Positions 46,976-55,182 of a stretch of DNA of 64,000 bases are shown here, in pieces. The DNA lies in NCBI GenBank assembly GCA_006218045.1, contig VBWB01000006.1:1-64000 (forward strand), given 5' to 3'. The position numbers and the translations under genes are program-made. The notes below the pieces were generated by a model that had not been told where the DNA came from, did no database searches, and saw nothing but the letters and a program-made list of their open reading frames with translations. The stretch comes from Stygiobacter sp. Lineage in GTDB: Bacteria > Pseudomonadota > Alphaproteobacteria > Rhodospirillales > Magnetospirillaceae. Numbering within the stretch: position 1 is the first letter of the stretch; the number at the start of each line of letters is the position of its first letter.

Positions 46976-48516
46976 GCGAACCATCGCCGGTTCCGGTCGC
47001 GGCCCCGCCCCCCCCACCGCCACCGCCCCCAGCCGAACCCAAGCCCCATCAGGTGGTGTTGAGGCTGGCGGGCGCCCTGATGCGCTGGCTTGGCCCCGCC
47101 CCCGGCGCGTGCCGGATCGACTGGCGTGGCCTCGCTTGGCGCGACATGCCCTTGCGCCTGTGGCGGTTCCTGCTGCCCGGCGGCAACCTGCCGGTGCCGC
47201 CGACAGATCCGGCCATCGCCGGTCATTCCCGGCTGGCCGGTCTGGCCGATACCTACCCGCTGCCCACTTGGCGGCCCATCGCCCGCCTGGCCATGCTGGC
47301 CATCGCCCTGTTCATCGTCTGGGCCAACATCGCCCACCTGGATGAAGTGACCATCGCCGAGGGTGAAGTGGTGCCGGAGGGCAAGGTCAAGGTCATCCAG
47401 CACCTGGAAGGCGGCGTCATCCGCGAAATCTACGTGGCCGAAGGCGACGAGGTGAAGGAAGGCGCGCCGCTGTTGCAACTGGACCTGTCGGCGGTGGCCA
47501 TGAACCGCGAGGAATTGCAGGTCCGCGTCGATGGCCTCAACCTTCAGGTCGCCCGCCTGCGGGCCGAGTTGGAAGGCGCCGCCACCGTCAGGTTCCCGCC
47601 GGCGGAACAGGCCCGCCAACCCAATCTGGTGCAGGCGGAAACCCGCAATTTCGAGGCCCGCCGTCAGGCGCACAAATCCACCCTGACCGTGCTGGCCGAT
47701 CAGGCCCGACAAAAAATGCTGGAAGTGCAGGAACTGGACGCCCGCCTGCGCGCCGTCACCGCCAACCTGAAACTGGCGCGGGAACGGCTGGCCATGTCCA
47801 CCGATCTGGTGCGCTCGGGCCTGACCGCCAAGATGGAACACGTGCAATTGCAGGCGCAGACCGAGGATCTGGAGGGACAGGCCAACACCCTGCGCGCCAG
47901 CATCCCCCGCGCCCAGGCGGCCCAGGCCGAGGCGAAAAGCCGGCAGGAACAGGAAGAAGCCAATTATGCCCGCACCGCCCAGGCGGAGTTGAGCGAGGCC
48001 GAACTGAACTTGGCCCGCACGCTTGAATTGATGACCCAGGCGTCGGACCAGCAGCAGCGGACCCAGATCACCAGCCCCACCGACGGCATCATCAAGAATT
48101 TGCGCGCCAACACCATCGGCGGCGTCATCCGCCCCGGCGACCCGATCATGGAAATCGTGCCCCTGCACGAACGCCTGCAGATCGAGGCCAAGCTGTCGCC
48201 CATGGATCGCGGCTATGTCCAGCCCGGCCAAGTGGCTACGGTCAAGCTGTCGGCCTATGATTATGTGGTTTATGGCGGGCTTGAGGGCAAGGTGTCGCTG
48301 GTCGCCCCCGACACCACCATGGGCCAGGACAACCAGCCGTTTTACCGGGTGTTGGTGCTGACCGACAAAAGCTATCTGGGCGACGAGGCGGACAAGCGCA
48401 GCATCACGCCGGGCATGGTCGCCAGTGTCGAAATCCACACCGGCGACCGTACGGTGATGCAATATCTGCTCAAGCCGGTGCTGAAACTAAGGCACGAAGC
48501 CTTCCGCGAACGCTGA
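46972..48516 (+). CDS. HlyD-family membrane fusion protein of the type I secretion system
   Basis: This 514-residue adaptor has a proline-rich cytoplasmic N-terminus (about 3-25) and one membrane helix at about 104-122 (ARLAMLAIALFIVWANIAHLD). Lipoyl half-motifs follow near 135-160 (KVIQHLEGGVIREIYVAEGDEV) and 365-385. A long periplasmic coiled coil covers about 180-360, and a C-terminal beta barrel ends in MQYLLKPVLKLRHEAFRER. It bridges the ABC transporter and TolC across the periplasm. It overlaps the ABC gene by 4 bp and ends the operon. Confidence 0.93.
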   Translation: MSEPSPVPVAAPPPPPPPPPAEPKPHQVVLRLAGALMRWLGPAPGACRIDWRGLAWRDMPLRLWRFLLPGGNLPVPPTDPAIAGHSRLAGLADTYPLPTWRPIARLAMLAIALFIVWANIAHLDEVTIAEGEVVPEGKVKVIQHLEGGVIREIYVAEGDEVKEGAPLLQLDLSAVAMNREELQVRVDGLNLQVARLRAELEGAATVRFPPAEQARQPNLVQAETRNFEARRQAHKSTLTVLADQARQKMLEVQELDARLRAVTANLKLARERLAMSTDLVRSGLTAKMEHVQLQAQTEDLEGQANTLRASIPRAQAAQAEAKSRQEQEEANYARTAQAELSEAELNLARTLELMTQASDQQQRTQITSPTDGIIKNLRANTIGGVIRPGDPIMEIVPLHERLQIEAKLSPMDRGYVQPGQVATVKLSAYDYVVYGGLEGKVSLVAPDTTMGQDNQPFYRVLVLTDKSYLGDEADKRSITPGMVASVEIHTGDRTVMQYLLKPVLKLRHEAFRER

Positions 48517-48538
48517 AACGGTCGTCCGTTGCCGGCGT

Positions 48539-49321
48539 TCAGGTGATGTTGAAGCGGGCCAGACTTTCGGCCAGATCGTCGCCGAACTGCCCACCCTTGC
48601 GGATCAGCGCCGCGCGCGGCGGCAGACCGGCCAGCTTGGGATGCCCCCAGCTGTAGCTGGTCAGCACGGCGAACGGAATGCCTTGCGTCACCGGCATGGC
48701 GGCCAGGGCGCAACCCAGATCGACGCCGGTCAGGATGCCCAGTTCCATCGAGGCGATGACCATGTCGGGGCGGGTGTGGACCGCATTTTCCAGGGCCTCG
48801 AACGGATTACGCACCACCGAGGTGCGATAGCCGCAGGCGGCCAGCTCCCGCTCGACGATGCGGGCCATGGCCTTTTCCGGCACCACCATCAGCACCTCGA
48901 TGTTCTTTTGCTCGATGGGGCCGAAATCGATGTCGGCACTACGCTTGGCCGGCAACGAGCGCATGACCTGGGGGACGTCGCTATCGGTCACCTGTTCGCC
49001 GTCGGCCAGCTTCTCGATGCGGTCGATGAACACCTGGATCGCGTCCAGTTGGGCCGGGCCGGCAACTTTCAGCTCGCCCACATATTCGTCCAGGCGGTGA
49101 GTGACCAGCTTGATCAGGGGGACGTTCAGGGCCTGGGCGTGGCTGCGCAGATTGCTGGCCTCGCGCTTCAGCGTCGCCAAGCCGTCATCGGCGGCAACCG
49201 AACTGGAGCGCATGTTGCCCAAGAGAACCTGAAGCGAACTGGCGGTATCGCGCAATTCTTCCAGAAACTCGGCGATAACCCGGCGTTCATTTTCGTTATC
49301 GACCGAATCGAAAGCGGACAT
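48539..49321 (-). CDS. Receiver-like protein lacking the phospho-acceptor Asp
   Basis: This roughly 260-residue protein starts at ATG 49321 behind GGGGGATGGGGA. The N-terminal part (about 5-110) is all-helical (VIAEFLEELRDTASSLQVLLGNM, LKREASNLRSHAQALNVPLIKLV), resembling an Hpt-like bundle. The C-terminal part (about 135-255) has a receiver fold (IEVLMVVPEKAMARIVERELAACGY). The acidic pair is replaced by PE, and the expected phospho-Asp position reads S in MVIASMELG, while the Lys region IRKGG remains. It is probably a phosphorylation-independent signalling or scaffold protein. It converges with the type I secretion operon. Confidence 0.7.
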   Translation of the reverse strand: MSAFDSVDNENERRVIAEFLEELRDTASSLQVLLGNMRSSSVAADDGLATLKREASNLRSHAQALNVPLIKLVTHRLDEYVGELKVAGPAQLDAIQVFIDRIEKLADGEQVTDSDVPQVMRSLPAKRSADIDFGPIEQKNIEVLMVVPEKAMARIVERELAACGYRTSVVRNPFEALENAVHTRPDMVIASMELGILTGVDLGCALAAMPVTQGIPFAVLTSYSWGHPKLAGLPPRAALIRKGGQFGDDLAESLARFNIT

Positions 49322-49389
49322 TCCCCATCCCCCCATTGTCGTTGTGCGTCCACCGATACACCAGATTGCTCGACAACGGAATACAGCTT

Positions 49390-49478
49390 AGGTCATCCGC
49401 AGGCGGGACTTAAAATCATCCGCACGCGGAACCTCTTGATCATCCGCACGCGGAACCTCTTGATCATCCGCACGCGGA
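49390..49478. repeat. 24-bp tandem repeat at the 3' end of the nsrR-like gene
   Basis: The unit ATCATCCGCACGCGGAACCT plus CTTG is repeated at 49415-49438 and 49439-49462, with a third partial copy at 49463-49477. A degenerate GTCATCCGCAGGCGG lies at 49392. The third copy encodes the last residues and stop of the Rrf2 protein, so the array grows out of the coding end. Units have no spacers, so this is not a CRISPR. Confidence 0.75.
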
Positions 49479-49901
49479 TAAGGGCGGCTGCGCCCGTTCC
49501 GCATCGATCATGTCGGCCAGGGTGTGGGCGTTGAGCGCCTTGAAAAAAGCATCGATTCCCTGGCCGAAAGCCCGCCGCGCTAGGCAGGCGGCGCTGGCCC
49601 GGCAGGAATCGGCATTGCCGGCCCGCATGCATTGGGCCAGGGCGAAATCATCCTCGACCCGGCGGACGAACTCGCCCAACTGCAAGGTACGGGGATCGAC
49701 CAGCAGGCGGATGCCGCCATACTTGCCGCGTACGGTTTCCAAAAAGCCGGAACGCCCCAGTTGGTGCACGACCTTGGTCAGGTGATTCTTGGAAATACCG
49801 TGGCACTCGGCGATTTCGTTGATGGTGACGAGCTCGCCGCCGCGCAGGCCGACGTGAACCAAAACCCGAAGTGCGTAGTCCGTGTGAAGCGTCAGTCGCA
49901 T
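49464..49901 (-). CDS. nsrR: Rrf2-family regulator, NsrR-like
   Basis: This 145-residue protein has an N-terminal winged helix (MRLTLHTDYALRVLVHVGL, then IAECHGISKNHLTKVVHQLGRSGFL). It has three Cys in the NsrR spacing, QCMRAGNADSCRASAAC, at about 90-105, which in NsrR bind the NO-sensitive Fe-S cluster. NsrR represses genes of nitric-oxide defence and denitrification. ATG 49901 gives the usual N-terminus; the frame opens at 49937. A palindrome resembling an NsrR half-site lies upstream. The divergent neighbours are sensor kinases, one with a nitrate/nitrite-sensing domain. Confidence 0.8.
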   Translation of the reverse strand: MRLTLHTDYALRVLVHVGLRGGELVTINEIAECHGISKNHLTKVVHQLGRSGFLETVRGKYGGIRLLVDPRTLQLGEFVRRVEDDFALAQCMRAGNADSCRASAACLARRAFGQGIDAFFKALNAHTLADMIDAERAQPPLSACG

Positions 49902-49922
49902 GGCGTTGGTCGTATTATCCTT

Positions 49923-49940
49923 AAGATTAAGAAGCATCTT
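49923..49940. promoter_or_regulatory. Possible NsrR-type operator
   Basis: On the minus strand AAGATGCTTCTTAATCTT (49940-49923) has the AAGATGC half-site of NsrR boxes and AAGAT/ATCTT dyad ends. It sits 22 bp before the regulator start, fitting autoregulation. The second half is poor. Confidence 0.35.
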
Positions 49941-50069
49941 CTATTGGTTGCGACATCCCGGTCAAGTCATGCTTCGTCATGCCCCCCATGCTGAAAGGCG
50001 TAAATGGACAAAGCGGCTTTCCATCCCCGGTCATGCCCGCTACAACTGATATCGTCCAAGCCGTTATGA

Positions 50070-52625
50070 TTGGGGATGGTCCTATCGGCTGCTGCGATGG
50101 GGGAATGCGTGGGGGTAGAAAAGGCAGCCGATCCCGGCGCCGACGGTCGCGTCAGCCGGTGGATCAGACACATACCGATTGCGTGGCGCATCCCCTTGGT
50201 GATCGCCATGAACGCCTCGATCGCCCTGATCGTCGGCCTGTTGGGGTGGCAAAGCGCCTCGCTGGTCAGCCGTGACGTCGAGGAATTGCGGCTGGTGCAG
50301 GAACGCGGGCGGCAGTTATCAGACATCGACGCCCAGGCCAACCGCCTGCAAAGCCTGATCCGCCAGTATCTCAATGCCCCCACCGACGAGGTGATGAAGG
50401 AAATCTCGCGCCGGAGCGAGGATCTGTTCGCGGCACTGACCACCGCCACCCGCGACAATGCCAGCAGCGAGGAAATCTCGCAGTTGAACGAGGCGGCCCG
50501 GCGTTTCGTCGCCGGCTTCCAACAGCTCAAGGTCATCAACGCCGAGGTCGCCCGCGTCTACGAGACCGACATCGTCCAGGCCGCCGGTGAGATGTCGGGG
50601 CTTTACGCCATCCTCAATTCGTCCATCCGCAACGATCGCACCACGCCCCTGGCCCCTGCCCTGGTCAAATCGCATGAAAGCTTCATCGCCGCCATCATCG
50701 CCATCAACACCTTCTATTTCGGCGGCTCGCCGCTGAAGGCCGAGGCGGCGCACGAATCCCTGGGCCAGGTCATCCAGTCCATCCCGCAGCTCACCCAACT
50801 GGCCACCAGCGAGTTGCAGCGCGAGACCTTGACGGTGATCGGACGGCGGACCGTGCGCATGGACGAAGGTATCGAGACCATGGCGCGGGCCTTCGACGAC
50901 CGCGCCCGCATCCTGGCCCGCGACATCGATGCCAACCAATCGATCATGGCCCAGGCCATCGACCGCATGATCGCCCGCGGCCATGAACGCGAAGCCCTGC
51001 TGCAAAGCCAGTCCAGCACCCTGCCCCAGCGCACCGCCCTGGCCGGAATCGGCCTGGGGGTCATTTTGCTGACCATGGCGGTGATCGCCAGTTGGCTGAT
51101 CGGCCAATCCATCCGCCAGCCGCTGTTGCGCCTGCGTGCGGTGATGGAGGCCGGGGCCAGGGGCGACTGGTCGCGCGACATCGACGCCCCCAACCTGCCC
51201 GACGAACTGGCGGCCATGGCCCGTACGGTGTCGGTGTTCCGCCGGAACGCGCTCGACAAGGCGCGGCTGGAGGAGGAACGGGCCAAGATCAGCGCTCATC
51301 ACGAGGAAGCCAAGCGCCGCACCTTGCACGAATTGCTGGAACAGATGGAAGCGCACGAACAAGGCGCGCCGTTTTCCAAGCTGGTGGTGCCCGAGGCCGA
51401 GGGCGCCGACGCCGCCGAAATCGCCCAGGTGTTCAACCGGGTGCTGGACAAGTTCCAGCAGGCCGCCGCCGAACGGACCATCGCCATGGACCAGTTGACC
51501 CAGGCCAAGGTGCAGGCGGAAAAAGCCAATCAGGCCAAGTCGTCGTTCCTGGCGGCCATGACCCACGAAATCCGCACCCCCATGAACGGCATCATGGACA
51601 TGCTGCGCGACCTGCATCAATCAACGCTGGCCGCCGACCAGGAGCGCGCGGTCGCCAGCATCCGCGAAACCGGCCTGTCCCTGCTTAAGATCATCGACGA
51701 CGTGCTGGACTTTTCCCGCATCGAGGCCGGCAGGCTGCGTCTGGAAAACGTCGCCCTCGACCTGCCCCACCTCGTGGACGGGGTGATCATGGCGGAAACG
51801 CCGCAGGCCCGCGACAAGGGCCTGCGACTGGTCCATTTCCACGACCCGGCCATCCCCGCCGGCTTGCTGGGTGATCCGATCCGCTTGCGCCAAATTCTCT
51901 ATAATCTGGTCGGCAACGCGGTCAAATTCACCCCCGCCGGTCAGGTCTCGGTGTTCTTGCAGCATCTGGGCGGCGACAACACCCGCCCCACCATCCGCCT
52001 GATCGTCGCCGACACCGGTATCGGCATCGCCGCCGAAGCGCAACAATCGTTGTTCCTGCCCTTTACCCAGGCCGATATCAGCACGCCGCGCATCTTCGGC
52101 GGTACCGGGCTGGGCCTGTCCATCACCCACCGGCTGGTGCGCATGATGGACGGCGAGATCAGCGTCTTCAGCCAGCCGGGCCAGGGCACGACCTTTGTCG
52201 TCGATCTGAAGCTGGGACAAGGCGATGCCGACGTAGCCCCCCCCGTGCCGGAGGTGGATCTGATGGGTCTACGCCTTTTGGTGCTATCGCCCGACACCGC
52301 CGAACGGTCGCAGATCGCGCGGCTGACCGAACAGGAAGGCGCGGCGGTGGTCCGCGTCGCCAATGCCGATTCCGCCCGCGCCGCCTCGGACCGCGCCGTC
52401 ACCACCCAAGCCCCCTTCGATCTGGCCCTGGTTTCCGCCGACGGCTTCACCGCTGACGACGCCGAGCACCTGCACCATACCCCGTTCCTGCTGATCGGCT
52501 ATCCGTCGCCGGAGCAGAGGCTGGAGCGGCTGGAATTGTGCCGCGGCCTGCTGGGACGCCCGATCGGCCCCCGCCCCTTGCTGGCGGCAATCGCCCGGGC
52601 CGTGCAAAAAGCTGAAGTCTCGTGA
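50070..52625 (+). CDS. Sensor histidine kinase with a degenerate C-terminal receiver
   Basis: This inner-membrane kinase has up to 851 residues. TM1 is at about 42-62 (VIAMNASIALIVGLLGW), a helical periplasmic sensor of about 250 residues follows, TM2 lies near 325-347, then HAMP and a coiled coil. The HisKA has MTHEIRTPMNG (His about 499), followed by HATPase about 615-725 (NAVKFTPAG, GTGLGLSI). The tail (about 730-845) looks like a receiver (LRLLVLSPDTAERSQIARL, LALVSADGF) without the acidic pair or a conserved acceptor context. Start is uncertain: TTG 50070, ATG 50076, ATG 50097 or GTG 50109 (GGGGGA upstream). It is divergent from nsrR. Confidence 0.88.
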   Translation: MGMVLSAAAMGECVGVEKAADPGADGRVSRWIRHIPIAWRIPLVIAMNASIALIVGLLGWQSASLVSRDVEELRLVQERGRQLSDIDAQANRLQSLIRQYLNAPTDEVMKEISRRSEDLFAALTTATRDNASSEEISQLNEAARRFVAGFQQLKVINAEVARVYETDIVQAAGEMSGLYAILNSSIRNDRTTPLAPALVKSHESFIAAIIAINTFYFGGSPLKAEAAHESLGQVIQSIPQLTQLATSELQRETLTVIGRRTVRMDEGIETMARAFDDRARILARDIDANQSIMAQAIDRMIARGHEREALLQSQSSTLPQRTALAGIGLGVILLTMAVIASWLIGQSIRQPLLRLRAVMEAGARGDWSRDIDAPNLPDELAAMARTVSVFRRNALDKARLEEERAKISAHHEEAKRRTLHELLEQMEAHEQGAPFSKLVVPEAEGADAAEIAQVFNRVLDKFQQAAAERTIAMDQLTQAKVQAEKANQAKSSFLAAMTHEIRTPMNGIMDMLRDLHQSTLAADQERAVASIRETGLSLLKIIDDVLDFSRIEAGRLRLENVALDLPHLVDGVIMAETPQARDKGLRLVHFHDPAIPAGLLGDPIRLRQILYNLVGNAVKFTPAGQVSVFLQHLGGDNTRPTIRLIVADTGIGIAAEAQQSLFLPFTQADISTPRIFGGTGLGLSITHRLVRMMDGEISVFSQPGQGTTFVVDLKLGQGDADVAPPVPEVDLMGLRLLVLSPDTAERSQIARLTEQEGAAVVRVANADSARAASDRAVTTQAPFDLALVSADGFTADDAEHLHHTPFLLIGYPSPEQRLERLELCRGLLGRPIGPRPLLAAIARAVQKAEVS

Positions 52626-52660
52626 TTGTCTGAGGCGGGGTTTGGGGGGATACTCCGGCC

Positions 52661-55123
52661 ATGACCTCGCAGCCCGCCCCCTATGCGCGGACCGGTGTTC
52701 TCAGCCGGTACCGTCTGATCATCGCCATCGTCGCGCCGATATTGGCGCTGGTGGCGTTTTCCGCCTGGGTGGTGGAAGAAAAGATGGATGCCTATCGCGA
52801 CAGCGCCGATCTTCTGGTGGCGGCGCAGATCGCCCGCGCCGCTCAGTCGCTGACCCGCGAGTTGGAAAACGAACGCATCTTGTCGACCCGCGCCGTCGAT
52901 CCCAATGATTTGCAAGCCCGCTACGAGCTCGAGGCCCAGCGCCTCAACACCGACGAACGGCTGAAAGCCCTGAGCGCGGCCCTGGCCATGCCGGAGATCA
53001 GGCAACGTCTGTCGGACGACAGCAATATCATCAACGCCGCGCAACTGGCCATCCTGCGCCAGGAATTGGATGCCGACGCCACTCCCAGCGCCGCCAGTTT
53101 CGGTTATAGCCGGGCTATTGCCGGCCTGACCTCGCTGGCCGCGACCATGGCGCCCAGCGATCTGTCGCGGGTGATATCCGCCTATATGGACCTGGGCAAC
53201 GTCAAGGATCGCGTCGGTCGCGCCCGCGCCATGCTGAATACGGCGGTGAAGAAAGGCGAGATCAACCGCCAGGCCTTGGCCGAGAACGATGCCGAAGCCC
53301 GCGCCTTCCTGGAATCCTTCCGCGTTCATGCGTCGCCCCAGCAGATCCGCATCCATGACGAAATCGTCCAAGGTCCGGTGGTCGGCATGGTCGAACGCCT
53401 GCACCACCAAGCGCTGTCCGGCATGCTTGGCCCCGACGACCGCAGGGTGTGGGATGAAGCCCATGTGGCGCTGCTGAAGCTTTATGCCCGCACCGAAGAC
53501 CGCATGGCCACCGACATGGAAAAGGTCATCCAGGACAATCTGAAGACCACCCGCTTCACCTTTTTCCTGGTGGTGCTGGGAGTGATCATCCTGGTCGGCC
53601 TCAGCCTGGAATCCCTGCGCCGCAGCGAACGCCGCGCCGTGTTGTGGGAAGAAGAGGCGCGCAAGCTGTTCCGCGCCGTCGAGCAAAGCCCGGTTTCTGT
53701 GCTGATCAGCGACGCCCAGGGGCTGATCGAATACATCAACCCCGCCTTCACCGCCATGACCGGCTATCACCGCGACGAGGTGCTGGGCCATTCGCCGCGC
53801 ATGCTGCGGTCCGACCAGACGCCGCCCGAGGTGTTCGCCGATCTGTGGGCATCGATCAGCGCCGGCCAGGAATGGCGCGGCGAAATCGTCAACCAAAGGA
53901 AGAACGGCAGCGTCTATTGGGAAGCCATGACCGTCGCCCCGGTCAAGGATGGTGACGGCAAGGTCGACAGCTTCATCGCCTTCAAGGAGGACGTCACCGA
54001 AGTCCGCAACCTGCGCCTGGCGCTGGAACTGGAACACGCCAATCTGCGCCGCATCTTCGCCTCGACCAGGGATCTGATCGCCCTGATCGGTGCCGATGGC
54101 CGGTTTGAATATGCCAATCCCGCCCTGGTCGACGCCTTCGGCCCGGTCATGGCTGTCCACGCCGTCGATTATTTTCAGCCGGTCATCGCCAATCTGGGCG
54201 ACGATACCGCCGCCACCCGGGGCGAATGGGTGTCGGACCTGAACGGCAAGACCTATGAATTCAGCATCACCCCGGTGGACACCCCGCACGGCGAAATGTC
54301 GGCGCTTTTGGCCCTGCACGACATCACCACCCGCAAACAGGCGGAGCTGGCCATGGCCGAGGCGCGCGAGGCGGCGGAATTGTCCAACCGGGCCAAGACC
54401 GAATTCCTGGCGACCATGAGCCACGAATTGCGCACCCCCTTGAACGCCATCATCGGTTTCTCCGAAATCATCGAAAACGAATTGCTGGGGCCGGTGGAAA
54501 CCAGACAATACCGCGATTACGCCCACGACATCAACGAATCGGGCCGCCATCTGCTGACCCTGATCAACGACATCCTCGACGTGGCACGCCTGGAAGTGGG
54601 ACGCTTCGCCCTAATGGAAAGCGAGATGGACGTAGGCCAGACCATCCGCGCCTCGGTGCAATTGGTGGGCGAACGGGCCAAGGCCGCCGGCCTGCGCATC
54701 GGCGAACAGATCCCCGATGGTCTGCCCTGGCTGAAGGGCGACGAACGGCGCATCAAGCAGACCATCGCCAATATCCTGGCCAATGCGGTCAAGTTCACCA
54801 GCGCCGACGGCAAGGTGACGGTGAGCGCCAGGACCGATGAAAATGGCCTGGACATCGTGGTCAGCGACACCGGCATCGGCATCCATGCCGACGACATGAC
54901 CAAGATCATGGCCCCGTTCGGCCAAGCCGAGTCAAGTTTGTCGCGCCGTTTCGACGGTGCCGGTCTGGGCCTGCCCCTAGCCCGGCGGTTCATGGACATG
55001 CATGGCGGGACACTCACCATTTCCAGCGCGCCGGGACGGGGCACCATGGTCACTCTGCACTTTCCCGCCAGCCGCTTGCGGGTTTCTCCGGTGGCAGAGA
55101 AACCCCACACCCCCCATTGTTGA
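52661..55123 (+). CDS. NIT-domain sensor histidine kinase with two PAS domains
   Basis: This 820-residue inner-membrane kinase has TM1 at about 18-40 (LIIAIVAPILALVAFSAWVV). The periplasmic region (about 45-300) fits the NIT nitrate/nitrite-sensing domain in its LTRELENERILS, QRLNTDERLKAL, and YMDLGNVKDRVGRARAML stretches. TM2 lies near 303-320. PAS domains are at about 340-450 and 465-570. HisKA has MSHELRTPLNAIIGFSE (His about 587), and HATPase ends near 810. There is no receiver. It follows the previous kinase by 35 bp, and hemN comes 60 bp downstream. No partner regulator is adjacent. Confidence 0.88.
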   Translation: MTSQPAPYARTGVLSRYRLIIAIVAPILALVAFSAWVVEEKMDAYRDSADLLVAAQIARAAQSLTRELENERILSTRAVDPNDLQARYELEAQRLNTDERLKALSAALAMPEIRQRLSDDSNIINAAQLAILRQELDADATPSAASFGYSRAIAGLTSLAATMAPSDLSRVISAYMDLGNVKDRVGRARAMLNTAVKKGEINRQALAENDAEARAFLESFRVHASPQQIRIHDEIVQGPVVGMVERLHHQALSGMLGPDDRRVWDEAHVALLKLYARTEDRMATDMEKVIQDNLKTTRFTFFLVVLGVIILVGLSLESLRRSERRAVLWEEEARKLFRAVEQSPVSVLISDAQGLIEYINPAFTAMTGYHRDEVLGHSPRMLRSDQTPPEVFADLWASISAGQEWRGEIVNQRKNGSVYWEAMTVAPVKDGDGKVDSFIAFKEDVTEVRNLRLALELEHANLRRIFASTRDLIALIGADGRFEYANPALVDAFGPVMAVHAVDYFQPVIANLGDDTAATRGEWVSDLNGKTYEFSITPVDTPHGEMSALLALHDITTRKQAELAMAEAREAAELSNRAKTEFLATMSHELRTPLNAIIGFSEIIENELLGPVETRQYRDYAHDINESGRHLLTLINDILDVARLEVGRFALMESEMDVGQTIRASVQLVGERAKAAGLRIGEQIPDGLPWLKGDERRIKQTIANILANAVKFTSADGKVTVSARTDENGLDIVVSDTGIGIHADDMTKIMAPFGQAESSLSRRFDGAGLGLPLARRFMDMHGGTLTISSAPGRGTMVTLHFPASRLRVSPVAEKPHTPHC

Positions 55124-55182
55124 AATCGGACCGCCCCACGGGGTAGGGTCTGTCTTGTTCAGTTTTATTGGAAAGAACCCTG

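Noticed and set aside
49415-49477. Tandem 24-bp units as a CRISPR array
   Set aside because: Units are directly adjacent with no unique spacers, and no cas genes are present.
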